DNA of 50,738 nucleotides from Paenibacillus barcinonensis (lineage in GTDB: Bacteria > Bacillota > Bacilli > Paenibacillales > Paenibacillaceae): positions 1 to 50,738 of the forward strand of contig NZ_QJSW01000015.1 of assembly GCF_003217495.1 (NCBI RefSeq), given 5' to 3'. Below are positions 15,218-23,296 of the stretch, in pieces. A model generated the notes under the pieces. It was given only the letters and a program-made list of their open reading frames with translations, was not told the origin of the DNA and searched no databases. The translations under genes and the position numbers were made by a program. Each line of letters starts with the position of its first letter. The stretch's first letter is position 1.

Positions 15218-15796
15218 GTGAAAACGATAGATCGAAGGCAACAGGTGATGGACTCTGCCGAGAAATCCTTTGCCCTGTTTGGCTACAAAGCCACAACGAT
15301 GGAGCAAGTGGCGAGACTGGCCAATGTGGGCAAAGGAACGATCTATACCTTTTTCGAGAATAAAGAAGAATTGTTCGATGAGATCCTGCGCTCGATTATT
15401 GCCGATATGAAACAGATCACGGAGCAGACGGTGAATGAAGAAAACTCTTTTTTGGATAACGTACATCAGAGTATGGACTCTTTACTGGAATATCGGGAGG
15501 AGCATGAGCTGCTGATCAAGCTGTTTCAGGAGGTGAATGAATTCGGTACGCCGCAAGCGAAGGAGGGTCTGCAAAAGGTCGAAAAAGCCATCCTCGAATA
15601 CCTCGAGCGTCAGGTCAGTCGTGCCATGGAATTACAGCAGATTCGCAAGGATGATCCCAAGCTGGTTTCGTTTGTACTGCTGAAGCTGTATGTCATGTTA
15701 ACGTCGGATTGGAACAAAACGCATCCTTCGATGCACAAGGACCAGATTAAAGCGTTTGTCGGTGTCTTTCTACAGAAGGGATTATCTCCTGCCTAG
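15218..15796 (+). CDS. TetR/AcrR family transcriptional regulator (YhgD-like)
   Basis: A 192-aa one-component repressor. The N-terminal HTH is clear: SAEKSFALFGYKATTMEQVARLANVGKGTIYTFFENKEELFDEIL is the TetR signature, with recognition helix around GKGTIYTFF. The C-terminal half is helical and ligand-binding, of unknown specificity. I start it at GTG 15218 (AAGGAGG, 10 nt gap), since homology begins at KTIDRRQQVMDSAEKSF. A two-codon ATG-CCG-TGA overlaps this GTG. It is followed after 75 bp by a YhgE/Pip-like gene in the same direction, the same pairing as yhgD-yhgE of Bacillus, so it probably represses that gene. Confidence 0.92.
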   Translation: MKTIDRRQQVMDSAEKSFALFGYKATTMEQVARLANVGKGTIYTFFENKEELFDEILRSIIADMKQITEQTVNEENSFLDNVHQSMDSLLEYREEHELLIKLFQEVNEFGTPQAKEGLQKVEKAILEYLERQVSRAMELQQIRKDDPKLVSFVLLKLYVMLTSDWNKTHPSMHKDQIKAFVGVFLQKGLSPA

Positions 15797-15871
15797 AGAA
15801 GCGCCACCACTGCACGTATACCATACTAGAGATAGAACCATAGGATTAGCGTAAGATAGGGAGAGAACAAC

Positions 15872-18058
15872 ATGAAATCATTTCGCGTGTTTGGGCAGGA
15901 TCTGAGGTCCGCCTTCAGCAAACCAAAAGTGTTTATTCCAATTCTCGTTGTGCTGTTCATTCCCGTATTGTATAGCGGGCTGTTCCTGAACGCCTTCTGG
16001 GACCCGTATGGCAAAATGAATGAGTTACCTGTGGCCGTGGTGAACACGGACCGGGGTGCAGTTTACAATGACCAATCACTTGAGGTCGGTCAGAATCTGG
16101 TCGATGAGTTGAAAAAAAGTGATGATTTTAACTGGCAGTTCGTCAGCCGCGAACAGGCAGAGCAAGGCATGAAGGACAACAAATATTACATGACGATTGT
16201 CATTCCAGAGGACTTTTCCGCCAAAGCCACCACACTGATGGATGAGCATCCTCAGCCCGCAGAGCTGATCTACGAGCCCAACGAAGGCTATAACTTCCTG
16301 GCGGGTCAGATTGGCGGTACGGCAGTCAAACAGATTCGAACCAAAGTCTCTGCCAAAGTCACTGAATCGTATACGGAGTCGTTGCTGGATAAGGTAGAAG
16401 ACGTTTCGGACGGTTTAGCAACTGCCGGAGATGGCGCAGGGAAGATACACGACGGCGCAAGCAAGCTGGATGAAGGGGCGGCTACGTTAAAAGAAAACCT
16501 GGCGAAACTGGCGGACGGTGCAGACAAGCTGCAAAGCGGCACAGTTACGTTAAAAGAAGGCTCAGCCTCCCTTGCCAAGGGCACAGGTGATCTTCACACA
16601 GGCGCGAGCACACTATCCAGTGGACTCGCTCAACTAGCCGCCGCCGGCACCAAGCTGGGTGACGGTGCGGCCCAGGCGGCAGCCGGCGGCAAGCAGCTGC
16701 ATGCCGGCGTGCAAGCGGCGCAAGAGGGCGCGTCCAAGCTGGACGCCGGACTCGCCGCTACCGAGCAAGGCAGTGCGAAGCTGACTGCCGGACTGCAGGC
16801 CTCTGTTGAGGGCAGCGGCAAAGTCAGCGAAGGCGCCAAAGCAGTCGCCCAAGGTCTGGCACAGTTAGCCAAATCCAGCCCTGAGATGGCGGCCAGCCCC
16901 GCTGTTCAGCAGCTGCTTGCAGCCAGTCAGGCTGTAGCCGCTGGCAGTGAGCAGGTCTATCAAGGCGGGCAGCAGCTCGTTGCCGGAAGTCAGCAGCTGC
17001 AAGCCGCACAGCAGCAGCTCCATCAAGGCAGCAGCCAGCTAGTGCAAGGGCAGCAGCAGCTGGTAGAGGGCGCCGCTCAGTTATCTGGCGGGCAAGAGAA
17101 ACTCACCGCTGGACTGAAACAATTCAACGCCAAATTACATGAAGCGGCTACAGGCGGGGCCAAACTCGCAGCAGGTTCAGAGCAGCTGAATGCTGGCGCA
17201 GGTAAGCTTTTGACTGGAGTAAGTAAGCTTGAAGGCGGAGTCTCCACTCTATCAGACGGATCTCAGAAGCTGGCGGACGGTGCGGGCAAGCTGAAAGAGG
17301 GCACGGTCAAATTAACCGACGGCTCCGGGGAACTCGCTACCAAATTAAATGATGCTGCCGAGCAAACCAGCAGTGTGCACAAAACCGATGAACTCGTCCA
17401 GATGTATGCTGAACCCGTGAAGGTCGATGAACACAAGCTGAATCAGGTCCCGAATTACGGCACAGGCTTTTCCCCTTACTTCCTGTCACTGGGTCTGTTT
17501 GTTGGTGCACTGATTGCCACGCTGGTTGTACCGACACGGGGGAGTAGTGTGAGCGAAGCTACAGGCTGGAATCGTTTTGTGAGCAAAACCCTTGCCTTCA
17601 CGATCATGAGCGCGGTGCAATCCCTTCTCGCCTCTGGGCTCGTTTTATACGGCCTTGGCCTGAAGGTACAGAGTGTCCCATTATTTCTGTTATTCAGCTT
17701 TGTAACAAGTCTGACCTTCATGTACATTATTCAGGCACTCGTTACCTGGCTGGAAAATCCGGGGCGTTTCATTGCCATCCTGCTGTTGATCTTCCAACTC
17801 ACCACCAGCGCAGGAACGTTCCCACTGGAACTTATTCCGAACTGGCTAAAAGTGTTCAACCCATGGTTGCCAATGACGTACTCCGTAACCGGATATAAAG
17901 CTGTTATTTCCAGCGGACAATTTGACGTTGCCTGGGATCAGATTGGAGTGCTATGCCTCTATGCCGTCCTTGGCCTGGCGGGTACATTAACGTATTTCCT
18001 CAAGCATCGGACTGCCGAGGAGAACAGTCTGAATCATGAGGCTGTACTGCAAGCCTAA
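15872..18058 (+). CDS. yhgE: YhgE/Pip domain membrane protein
   Basis: A 728-aa membrane protein of the YhgE/Pip family (ABC-2-type membrane topology). One TM segment is near the N-terminus (residues 19-42, VFIPILVVLFIPVLYSGLFL). A large extracytoplasmic region follows, with the family motif LPVAVVNTDRGA and then a long run (about residues 175-500) of short repeats such as GAGKLxxGxxxLxxG, predicted as helical coiled rods. The C-terminus has about five TM helices, with the typical NPWLPMTYSV. GGGAG precedes ATG 15872. It is co-oriented with the TetR gene. Pip of Lactococcus is a phage receptor and other members act in export or lysis by type VII-like systems; the role here is not known. Confidence 0.92.
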   Translation: MKSFRVFGQDLRSAFSKPKVFIPILVVLFIPVLYSGLFLNAFWDPYGKMNELPVAVVNTDRGAVYNDQSLEVGQNLVDELKKSDDFNWQFVSREQAEQGMKDNKYYMTIVIPEDFSAKATTLMDEHPQPAELIYEPNEGYNFLAGQIGGTAVKQIRTKVSAKVTESYTESLLDKVEDVSDGLATAGDGAGKIHDGASKLDEGAATLKENLAKLADGADKLQSGTVTLKEGSASLAKGTGDLHTGASTLSSGLAQLAAAGTKLGDGAAQAAAGGKQLHAGVQAAQEGASKLDAGLAATEQGSAKLTAGLQASVEGSGKVSEGAKAVAQGLAQLAKSSPEMAASPAVQQLLAASQAVAAGSEQVYQGGQQLVAGSQQLQAAQQQLHQGSSQLVQGQQQLVEGAAQLSGGQEKLTAGLKQFNAKLHEAATGGAKLAAGSEQLNAGAGKLLTGVSKLEGGVSTLSDGSQKLADGAGKLKEGTVKLTDGSGELATKLNDAAEQTSSVHKTDELVQMYAEPVKVDEHKLNQVPNYGTGFSPYFLSLGLFVGALIATLVVPTRGSSVSEATGWNRFVSKTLAFTIMSAVQSLLASGLVLYGLGLKVQSVPLFLLFSFVTSLTFMYIIQALVTWLENPGRFIAILLLIFQLTTSAGTFPLELIPNWLKVFNPWLPMTYSVTGYKAVISSGQFDVAWDQIGVLCLYAVLGLAGTLTYFLKHRTAEENSLNHEAVLQA

Positions 18059-18106
18059 TATTCCAATTTTGCCATAGACAATACCCTTTCGAAGAAAAAA
18101 GAATGT

Positions 18107-18173
18107 AAAAGGCATATTCCCCCATCCTGACCTGCTACCTTCAGCAAGTCCTGATGCGAAGAATATGCCTTTT
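18107..18173 (+). terminator. Hairpin downstream of yhgE
   Basis: A 13-bp perfect stem (AAAAGGCATATTC / GAATATGCCTTTT) with a 41-nt loop begins about 50 bp after the yhgE stop and ends in TTTT. It probably terminates the tetR-yhgE transcript. The rest of 18059-18343 shows nothing else. Confidence 0.55.
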
Positions 18174-18343
18174 GCATATCCGTTGATTAGGCGTTTCTTG
18201 AAACCTACTGAAGTGCATCTTTATCGCCTTATCGCCCCCTGCTGCGTCAGTTTCCCTTGACGTGCCCCCGGCACACCTGCTGAAAACTTTCTGGCCTGGA
18301 ACGAAAATTCATCACAATCTGCTTTCTTCTCATGCCTTCTATC

Positions 18344-18685
18344 TTAGTATGTAGAATACACAGTAGTGCTATAAAGTAACACGATAAGCACAATCAAAAT
18401 AATAATCGCGTAGAGCGCTGTGCCAATAATACCACAGACAAGTCCTGCAACAGCCAACCCTTTCCCCTGCTCCATACGCATGCGAATTTCTTTAAGGGAT
18501 ATGGATGCAAAAATAATAGCCGCAATCCCAATCAGAAAACCAATGTATGGAATAACAACCGACAATATTCCCAGCACCAGTGACACGATTGACTTCGAGT
18601 TTGTTTTTGGAGGTGCTGCATAAGGCGGTGGCGCAAAGCTGTTATCGTAATAACGATCAGCATTATTGTAATCTTGTTGATTCAT
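18344..18685 (-). CDS. DUF4190 domain-containing membrane protein
   Basis: 113 aa. A proline/tyrosine-rich cytoplasmic head (SFAPPPYAAPPKTNSK) is followed by two long hydrophobic segments, SIVSLVLGILSVVIPYIGFLIGIAAIIFA and GLAVAGLVCGIIGTALYAIIILIVLIVLL. The first includes the LxLGILS and the second the GxxxAxAGxxxGxIG patterns of DUF4190 proteins. Such proteins are common in Firmicutes and Actinobacteria and have no established function. ATG 18685 has GGAGG upstream. It stands alone: yhgE is convergent on its 3' side and a terminator separates it from the ABC importer genes. Confidence 0.85.
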   Translation of the reverse strand: MNQQDYNNADRYYDNSFAPPPYAAPPKTNSKSIVSLVLGILSVVIPYIGFLIGIAAIIFASISLKEIRMRMEQGKGLAVAGLVCGIIGTALYAIIILIVLIVLLYSTTVYSTY

Positions 18686-18834
18686 GGTAAATCCTCCCTG
18701 TTATTGTTGTATTCTCACATTATAAACGATAAGCAGAAATATGTATTTCCATTTTATGGTTTCCAGCAAAAAATATGATACTTCCGATGCTACTTTAACC
18801 AAAAGCCCCTTTCAATCTGCGCACCCAGCACCAA

Positions 18835-18879
18835 AAAACACGTAAACAAGGCATATTATGTGCATTCGTTACGTGTTTT
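18835..18879 (-). terminator. Terminator of the amino-acid ABC importer operon
   Basis: An 11-bp perfect stem (AAAACACGTAA / TTACGTGTTTT) with a 23-nt loop is followed on the minus strand by a run of T. It lies about 90 bp past the ATPase stop codon, as expected for the 3' end of the operon. Confidence 0.7.
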
Positions 18880-18971
18880 CCTTCAGCTCTTTTATATTAA
18901 GTTACAACGATTGCCTTACCACTCACAGCTCTTAATCCTACGCTTACTTTCACTCTCACTCACTCTTCCCA

Positions 18972-19727
18972 TTACCGGTCCATGTCCACCCGTTGTAGAA
19001 AGGTTTGCGTACGTGCGAGTTTCGGAGCGCCGAAGATCTGTTCCGGTGGTCCTTCCTCAGCGATTTCTCCATTGTCCATAAAAAAGACACGATCGGCAAC
19101 ATCTCGAGCAAAGCTCATCTCATGCGTCACAATCATCATTGTCATGTTCTCCTGTGCCAGCTGCTTGATGACACGCAGCACTTCACCGGTCAATTCCGGG
19201 TCAAGAGCCGAGGTTGGCTCATCAAAGAGCAGGATGTCGGGCTGCATCATCAAGGCGCGAGCAATAGCCACTCGTTGCTTCTGCCCACCCGACAGGTTAG
19301 CCGGATACGCATCGGCCTTGTCCGATAGTCCAACCTTCGCAAGCAGCTCCATGCTGCGAGTGCGAATGGCTCTGGCACTTTCTTTTTTCAACGTCTTGGG
19401 TGCAAGCTCCAGGTTCGCCAGTACAGTCAGATGCGGGAACAAGTTAAAATGCTGAAACACCATACCCATTCGATCCGTAATTTTCCGAATCTCAGCAGCA
19501 CCCGCATACCGTCCATCGTCCACCAGCGACTGATTCTGGATACGAATTGTCCCCCCCGTGATATCCTCCAAGTGGATCAGGCTGCGAAGCATTGTGCTTT
19601 TGCCCGAACCTGAAGGTCCGATCACCGCAATTACTTCACCTGGAGCCACGTCAAAAGAAACCTGTTTAAGTACATCAAGTGTGCCAAATGATTTTTTTAA
19701 CTGTTTTACTTCTATACTATATGTCAT
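18972..19727 (-). CDS. Polar amino acid ABC transporter, ATP-binding protein
   Basis: A 251-aa ATPase of the GlnQ/HisP group. All motifs are present: Walker A GPSGSGKST, Q-loop VFQHFNLFPHLTVLANL, signature LSGGQKQR, Walker B ILLFDEPTSALDPE, and the H-loop VTHEM. The FQHFNLFPH wording is typical of polar amino-acid importers. It is the third gene of a binding protein - permease - ATPase operon and starts 33 bp after the permease. The substrate (cystine, glutamine, arginine or similar) cannot be fixed from the ATPase. Confidence 0.95.
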   Translation of the reverse strand: MTYSIEVKQLKKSFGTLDVLKQVSFDVAPGEVIAVIGPSGSGKSTMLRSLIHLEDITGGTIRIQNQSLVDDGRYAGAAEIRKITDRMGMVFQHFNLFPHLTVLANLELAPKTLKKESARAIRTRSMELLAKVGLSDKADAYPANLSGGQKQRVAIARALMMQPDILLFDEPTSALDPELTGEVLRVIKQLAQENMTMMIVTHEMSFARDVADRVFFMDNGEIAEEGPPEQIFGAPKLARTQTFLQRVDMDR

Positions 19728-19760
19728 ATGCAGACAGTCCTTTGATTAATCAGATTGGAT

Positions 19761-20420
19761 TCATTCATGGGAGAAGCGTTTCTCCAGAGCCTTGAATAGC
19801 AAGGTAAGCACCAGAGTCATAAGCAGATACATGATGGCCGCCACGAAAAATGGAATTAACTGCAGATCCCGATTCACTGCGGCTTGCGCATAATACAGCA
19901 GCTCAGGCACAGCTACCGCGTAAAGCAATGCCGTATCTTTCACCAGTGTGATCGCTTCGTTCGCTGTTGCTGGCAGTACGACACGAATCATCTGCGGAAT
20001 AATGACTTTGACCATCGTCTGCCACTTCGTTAATCCAAGCACCTTCGCAGCTTCATGCTGACCTTTGTCAATCGACAACAATCCACCTCGGAAAATCTCG
20101 GCAAAATAGGCTGCATAGTTCAGCACAAAAGCAATTCCCGCTGCCACAACTCGATCAAACACCAGATATTCTCCGATGACCGGAAGGAGCGGCAGTCCAA
20201 AGCAAAAAAACAAAATTTGCAGCAGCAGCGGTGTTCCGCGCATCACATAAACATACATATGTGCAATCCAGCCCAAAGGCTTGAACCGGCTTCTCATCGC
20301 TAACGTGACAAGGAAGCCCAGCGGTACCGACAGTATAATGGCAACCAGAAACATCAAAATCGTGGTCTGGGCACCCTCAAGCATCGGTTTTAAAATGGTC
20401 AATATATAGTCCCAACTCAT
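19761..20420 (-). CDS. Polar amino acid ABC transporter, permease
   Basis: A 219-aa inner-membrane permease of the HisM/GlnP type. Hydrophobic segments occur at about residues 15-40, 55-80, 90-115 and near the C-terminus. The family landmarks MRGTPLLLQILFF and the EAA loop GQHEAAKVLGLTKWQTMVKVIIPQ, which docks on the ATPase, are clear. The LVKDTALLYAV segment is also typical of amino-acid permeases. Only one permease gene is present, so the transporter is presumably a homodimer in the membrane. It lies between the binding protein gene (154 bp gap) and the ATPase gene. Confidence 0.95.
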   Translation of the reverse strand: MSWDYILTILKPMLEGAQTTILMFLVAIILSVPLGFLVTLAMRSRFKPLGWIAHMYVYVMRGTPLLLQILFFCFGLPLLPVIGEYLVFDRVVAAGIAFVLNYAAYFAEIFRGGLLSIDKGQHEAAKVLGLTKWQTMVKVIIPQMIRVVLPATANEAITLVKDTALLYAVAVPELLYYAQAAVNRDLQLIPFFVAAIMYLLMTLVLTLLFKALEKRFSHE

Positions 20421-20574
20421 ATGAAGTCTCCTCTAATCTGTTAACCCCGCACTCCTTGGAAGCATAACGCTTCAGCATGGAATACGGGGTCAGTGTTTTC
20501 GTGAGCACATCTCCGCATAAGAGAAACGCTCACATCGTTATTTTCAGGTCAATTGACCCGTCTAATCGGTTAAC

Positions 20575-21345
20575 CTACTTCAGTACCTTGTCCTCACCAA
20601 GCCACTTCTTGGAGATTTCAGCAGCTTTGCCGTCTGTATTCAGCTCATCCAGCGCCTTTTGCAACTGATTCAGCAGCTCTTCATTGCCTTTTTTGATGCC
20701 AATGCCGTACTGCTCCGGCGCAAGTGACTCATCCAGCAGCTTGAAGGTGCCTTCTTCTTTCGACATGTAATATCTTGCAACCACTTCGTCGATGATCACG
20801 GCATCCAGACGTTTTGTCTTCAGGTCTGTCAGAGCAAGCACGTTATCCTTGAACTCAGAGGCTTTGACCTTGTCCTTCAGAGGACTTGCCGCCAGCGCAT
20901 CTGCGGCTGAGGACAGTGCCTGTAAGCCTACATTTTTGCCATCCAGTTCATCCAGCTTCGTAATCGGGGAATCCGCGAGTGTAATTGCAACCTGGCTGTT
21001 CTCCAGATAAGGCTTGGTGAAAAGCACCTTCTCCTTGCGCTCATCCGTAATGGTATATCCATTCCAGATCATATCAATCCGGCCGCTGTTCAGCTCCGAC
21101 TCCTTGGAAGACCAGTCGATCGGCTGGAAGGTTACCTTTTTGCCCATTTTCTCCGCAGCTGCGCGAGCGTAATCAATATCAAACCCTACAATTTCATTCT
21201 GCTCATCCCGGAATCCCATGGGCGCAAACTTGTCATCAATACCAACAATAATCGTGTTATCGTCCTTGCTTGCGGAGCTGGAACAACCCGCCATAATGAT
21301 CATACATATGCTGATAAATAATAATAAAATCGCTTTTTTCTTCAT
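20575..21345 (-). CDS. Polar amino acid ABC transporter, substrate-binding lipoprotein
   Basis: A 256-aa extracellular solute-binding protein of family 3. The lipobox MAGCSS (Cys20) follows a lysine-rich start and hydrophobic core, so it is a membrane-anchored lipoprotein. The mature part shows IIVGIDDKFAPMGFRDEQNEIVGFDIDYARA, the canonical opening of this family, then the YTITDERKEKVLFTKPYL and VIIDEVVARYY motifs that line the ligand cleft. It is the first gene of the importer operon. The ligand is likely a polar amino acid such as cystine, but that is inference from family and operon only. Confidence 0.94.
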   Translation of the reverse strand: MKKKAILLLFISICMIIMAGCSSSASKDDNTIIVGIDDKFAPMGFRDEQNEIVGFDIDYARAAAEKMGKKVTFQPIDWSSKESELNSGRIDMIWNGYTITDERKEKVLFTKPYLENSQVAITLADSPITKLDELDGKNVGLQALSSAADALAASPLKDKVKASEFKDNVLALTDLKTKRLDAVIIDEVVARYYMSKEEGTFKLLDESLAPEQYGIGIKKGNEELLNQLQKALDELNTDGKAAEISKKWLGEDKVLK

Positions 21346-21473
21346 CTCTCGTACCCCTCCATGTCTATAAACAAGCCCAAACGCTTTAGTTCGTTACCAC
21401 GTTATCAGAGACTTATAATAACATAGCATGAGAGAAGAGTCGAGCATCTTGCCCATTTTTCAGCAATGTATAC

Positions 21474-22034
21474 CTAATATTTGTAAACGATTTGTGAAAA
21501 TGCAGCCTGCACCTGCACCGGTTCCACCAGCTTCTGGCGAACAACCGAATCCCATTGCTCCGGCTTTTGCAAAGCTTTAAGCTCCATTCCAGCCCACTGC
21601 TGAGCCCGCTTACGGTCAAGTACAATCCGTGTATCCTTGAATTGATAGGCGACCTGCTCCAGATTATCAATCAGGACGAAATTCGCAACCGCGTTATACA
21701 CAAGTACCCGTTCAAGCTCCACTGCGTTCATCTCATCCGTGTTCATGCTGTAATTAATCTGAGCTGTGAACGTCTCCGGGAACAGCTGATAACCATCTAA
21801 TTGCTCATGCAGCGGGAGATTCTGGTTCAAGTGGCTGAGATTTGAGAAATTGCCCATGTAGGCATTCTGATATTTAGTCACGGCAGTAAAATCATGCGTC
21901 AGTGGATGCTTCTGCTGCTCTTCATACCTGCTCTGATCTGCTGCAAGCCTCGGATTAACAAAACCCTCCACCACAACCAGACTGATTAATCCTATCACCA
22001 AAAGGCAAACAATCCACACGTTTCTCGTCTTCAT
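21474..22034 (-). CDS. Membrane-anchored protein, DUF4825-like
   Basis: 186 aa with one N-terminal TM/signal-anchor segment (VWIVCLLVIGLISLVVVEGF) and an extracytoplasmic domain. The stretch YQNAYMGNFSNLSHLNQNLPLHEQLDGYQLFPETFTAQINY resembles the start of DUF4825 domains (a YVGDNSKV-like motif), which often accompany PadR and permease-prefix genes in bacilli. I make that assignment from memory of the pattern, so it is moderate. It overlaps the upstream gene by 4 nt (ATGA) and is the last gene of a three-gene operon. Function unknown; a signalling or envelope role is likely. Confidence 0.65.
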   Translation of the reverse strand: MKTRNVWIVCLLVIGLISLVVVEGFVNPRLAADQSRYEEQQKHPLTHDFTAVTKYQNAYMGNFSNLSHLNQNLPLHEQLDGYQLFPETFTAQINYSMNTDEMNAVELERVLVYNAVANFVLIDNLEQVAYQFKDTRIVLDRKRAQQWAGMELKALQKPEQWDSVVRQKLVEPVQVQAAFSQIVYKY

Positions 22035-22735
22035 ACGCCATCACTCACTTCATGTGTGCTAATAATCCGGTACGCCCGGTGAACGATTAGAGGAACAATG
22101 ATGCTAAGCAGGGGTACAGCAAAAGCAATCAGAATAACAGCCAGCTGGTAAGGTCCATCCACCTCAATCGGTCGGTCAAACCAGATATTGCTTCCGAATC
22201 GCAACGCTGCCTGCGTCCCCCACAGCGCAAGCATGACACCTGCCCACAGCCACCACACTCTGCGTTGCCACTGCTTCAACAGCGGCATACGGATGCGCAT
22301 TGTTTTTTGCCCCAGAGAAGATTCGTTTTCTCCGTTTCCCCTATTACTGATTAAATAAAATACATAACCTGCCCCCACGACCAAGCTTACGATCAGGAGT
22401 AAATTGTTCAGTACCGTGCCTTCAAGCATCACTCGCATAGGGATGGTAACAATCCAGGCCACAAGACTGTAAATCAGGGCAGATTGCCATAATGTAGTCC
22501 AGTACGGAACACGTTCTACACTTAGATAATCCCCCATCACCTGCTCCACACTCGTGATATGCTGAATCGCTGTCTGAAACGCTTGCTCCTCACTCATTCC
22601 CTCTGATAGATAATCTTCTATCCGTGCCTTCAGGTTGCCGCGAATTTCTTCCTTCAGTTCCCGATGCTCCGGCGTATTCCGGTTGCCCGCAAACAAGCTG
22701 TGCAGATGCTGATCAATCCGTTTTTCAAGTCTCAT
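22031..22735 (-). CDS. Permease prefix domain 1-containing membrane protein
   Basis: 234 aa. The N-terminal 75 residues (RIDQHLHSLFAGN through GMSEEQAFQTAIQHI) form the soluble helical 'permease prefix domain 1' found in PadR-linked membrane proteins and at the front of some FtsX-like permeases. Four hydrophobic segments follow, at about residues 88-105, 107-130, 157-175 and 195-220. Only the prefix plus a small membrane part is present, with no ABC permease core. It overlaps both neighbours by 4 nt, which points to translational coupling with PadR and the DUF4825-like protein. Confidence 0.82.
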   Translation of the reverse strand: MRLEKRIDQHLHSLFAGNRNTPEHRELKEEIRGNLKARIEDYLSEGMSEEQAFQTAIQHITSVEQVMGDYLSVERVPYWTTLWQSALIYSLVAWIVTIPMRVMLEGTVLNNLLLIVSLVVGAGYVFYLISNRGNGENESSLGQKTMRIRMPLLKQWQRRVWWLWAGVMLALWGTQAALRFGSNIWFDRPIEVDGPYQLAVILIAFAVPLLSIIVPLIVHRAYRIISTHEVSDGV

Positions 22736-23091
22736 CCTTGCTCCTCTCCTTGTTCACCCGACGCAATCATGCAATCGATTAATGTTTTGGCCGCATGCCA
22801 GGCCTGTACCTGCATCTGATAAGCTTCACGCCCCACTTTCGTAATCCGGTAATATTTCCGTCTGCCGCCCTGTGTCTCTTCTCCCCAGTATGACTGCACG
22901 TACTCTCCCTTCTCCAGTCGTTTCAAGCTGGAATAGAGGGTAGGTTCCTTGAGTTCAAACTGCTTTCCGCTTTTTCGGTAAATTTCCTTAATAATTCCGT
23001 ATCCGTAGTTATCCGCTGGAATCAGCACGCTCAATATGATCGGATCAATATTGCCTCGAATCAGATCACTGTTGATCAATTGTATATCCAT
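22732..23091 (-). CDS. PadR family transcriptional regulator
   Basis: A 119-aa winged-helix regulator. Signature residues are GNIDPIILSVLIPADNYGYGIIKEIYRKSG, followed by ELKEPTLYSSLKRLEKGEYVQSYWGEETQGGRRKYYRITKVGREAY, the classic PadR helix-turn-helix and wing. The C-terminal helix for dimerisation is short (subfamily 2 type). It heads the three-gene operon and most likely controls it. A long palindrome, 23137-23183, lies directly upstream. Confidence 0.95.
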   Translation of the reverse strand: MDIQLINSDLIRGNIDPIILSVLIPADNYGYGIIKEIYRKSGKQFELKEPTLYSSLKRLEKGEYVQSYWGEETQGGRRKYYRITKVGREAYQMQVQAWHAAKTLIDCMIASGEQGEEQG

Positions 23092-23136
23092 CTGTGGGTT
23101 TCACCGACTTTCCTTCTTACCTTCATTTATATGTAT

Positions 23137-23183
23137 AGCATAAGACATATTACTATGTCTGTAAAGGTAATATGTCTTATGCT
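23137..23183. promoter_or_regulatory. 16-bp inverted repeat upstream of padR, probable PadR operator
   Basis: AGCATAAGACATATTA and its exact complement (TAATATGTCTTATGCT) are separated by 15 bp. Each arm contains an ACAT/ATGT core, the usual half-site of PadR proteins. The repeat starts about 45 bp upstream of the padR ATG, where promoter and operator are expected. Confidence 0.6.
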
Positions 23184-23186
23184 GTA

Positions 23187-23224
23187 CAAAAAAAAAGACG
23201 AAGCAGCACCATTGCTGTTTCGTC
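23187..23224 (-). terminator. Terminator of the GH4 gene
   Basis: On the minus strand GACGAAACAGC, a 6-nt loop and GCTGCTTCGTC form an 11-bp stem with one mismatch, followed by nine T. It lies 73 bp after the GH4 stop and before the padR operator. Confidence 0.85.
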
Positions 23225-23296
23225 CCTTGTCATTATCTAAGTAAATTTCACCTTTATGATCATCATTTTGGCTCGCGGTCTGATTCCTGTTGTAAA

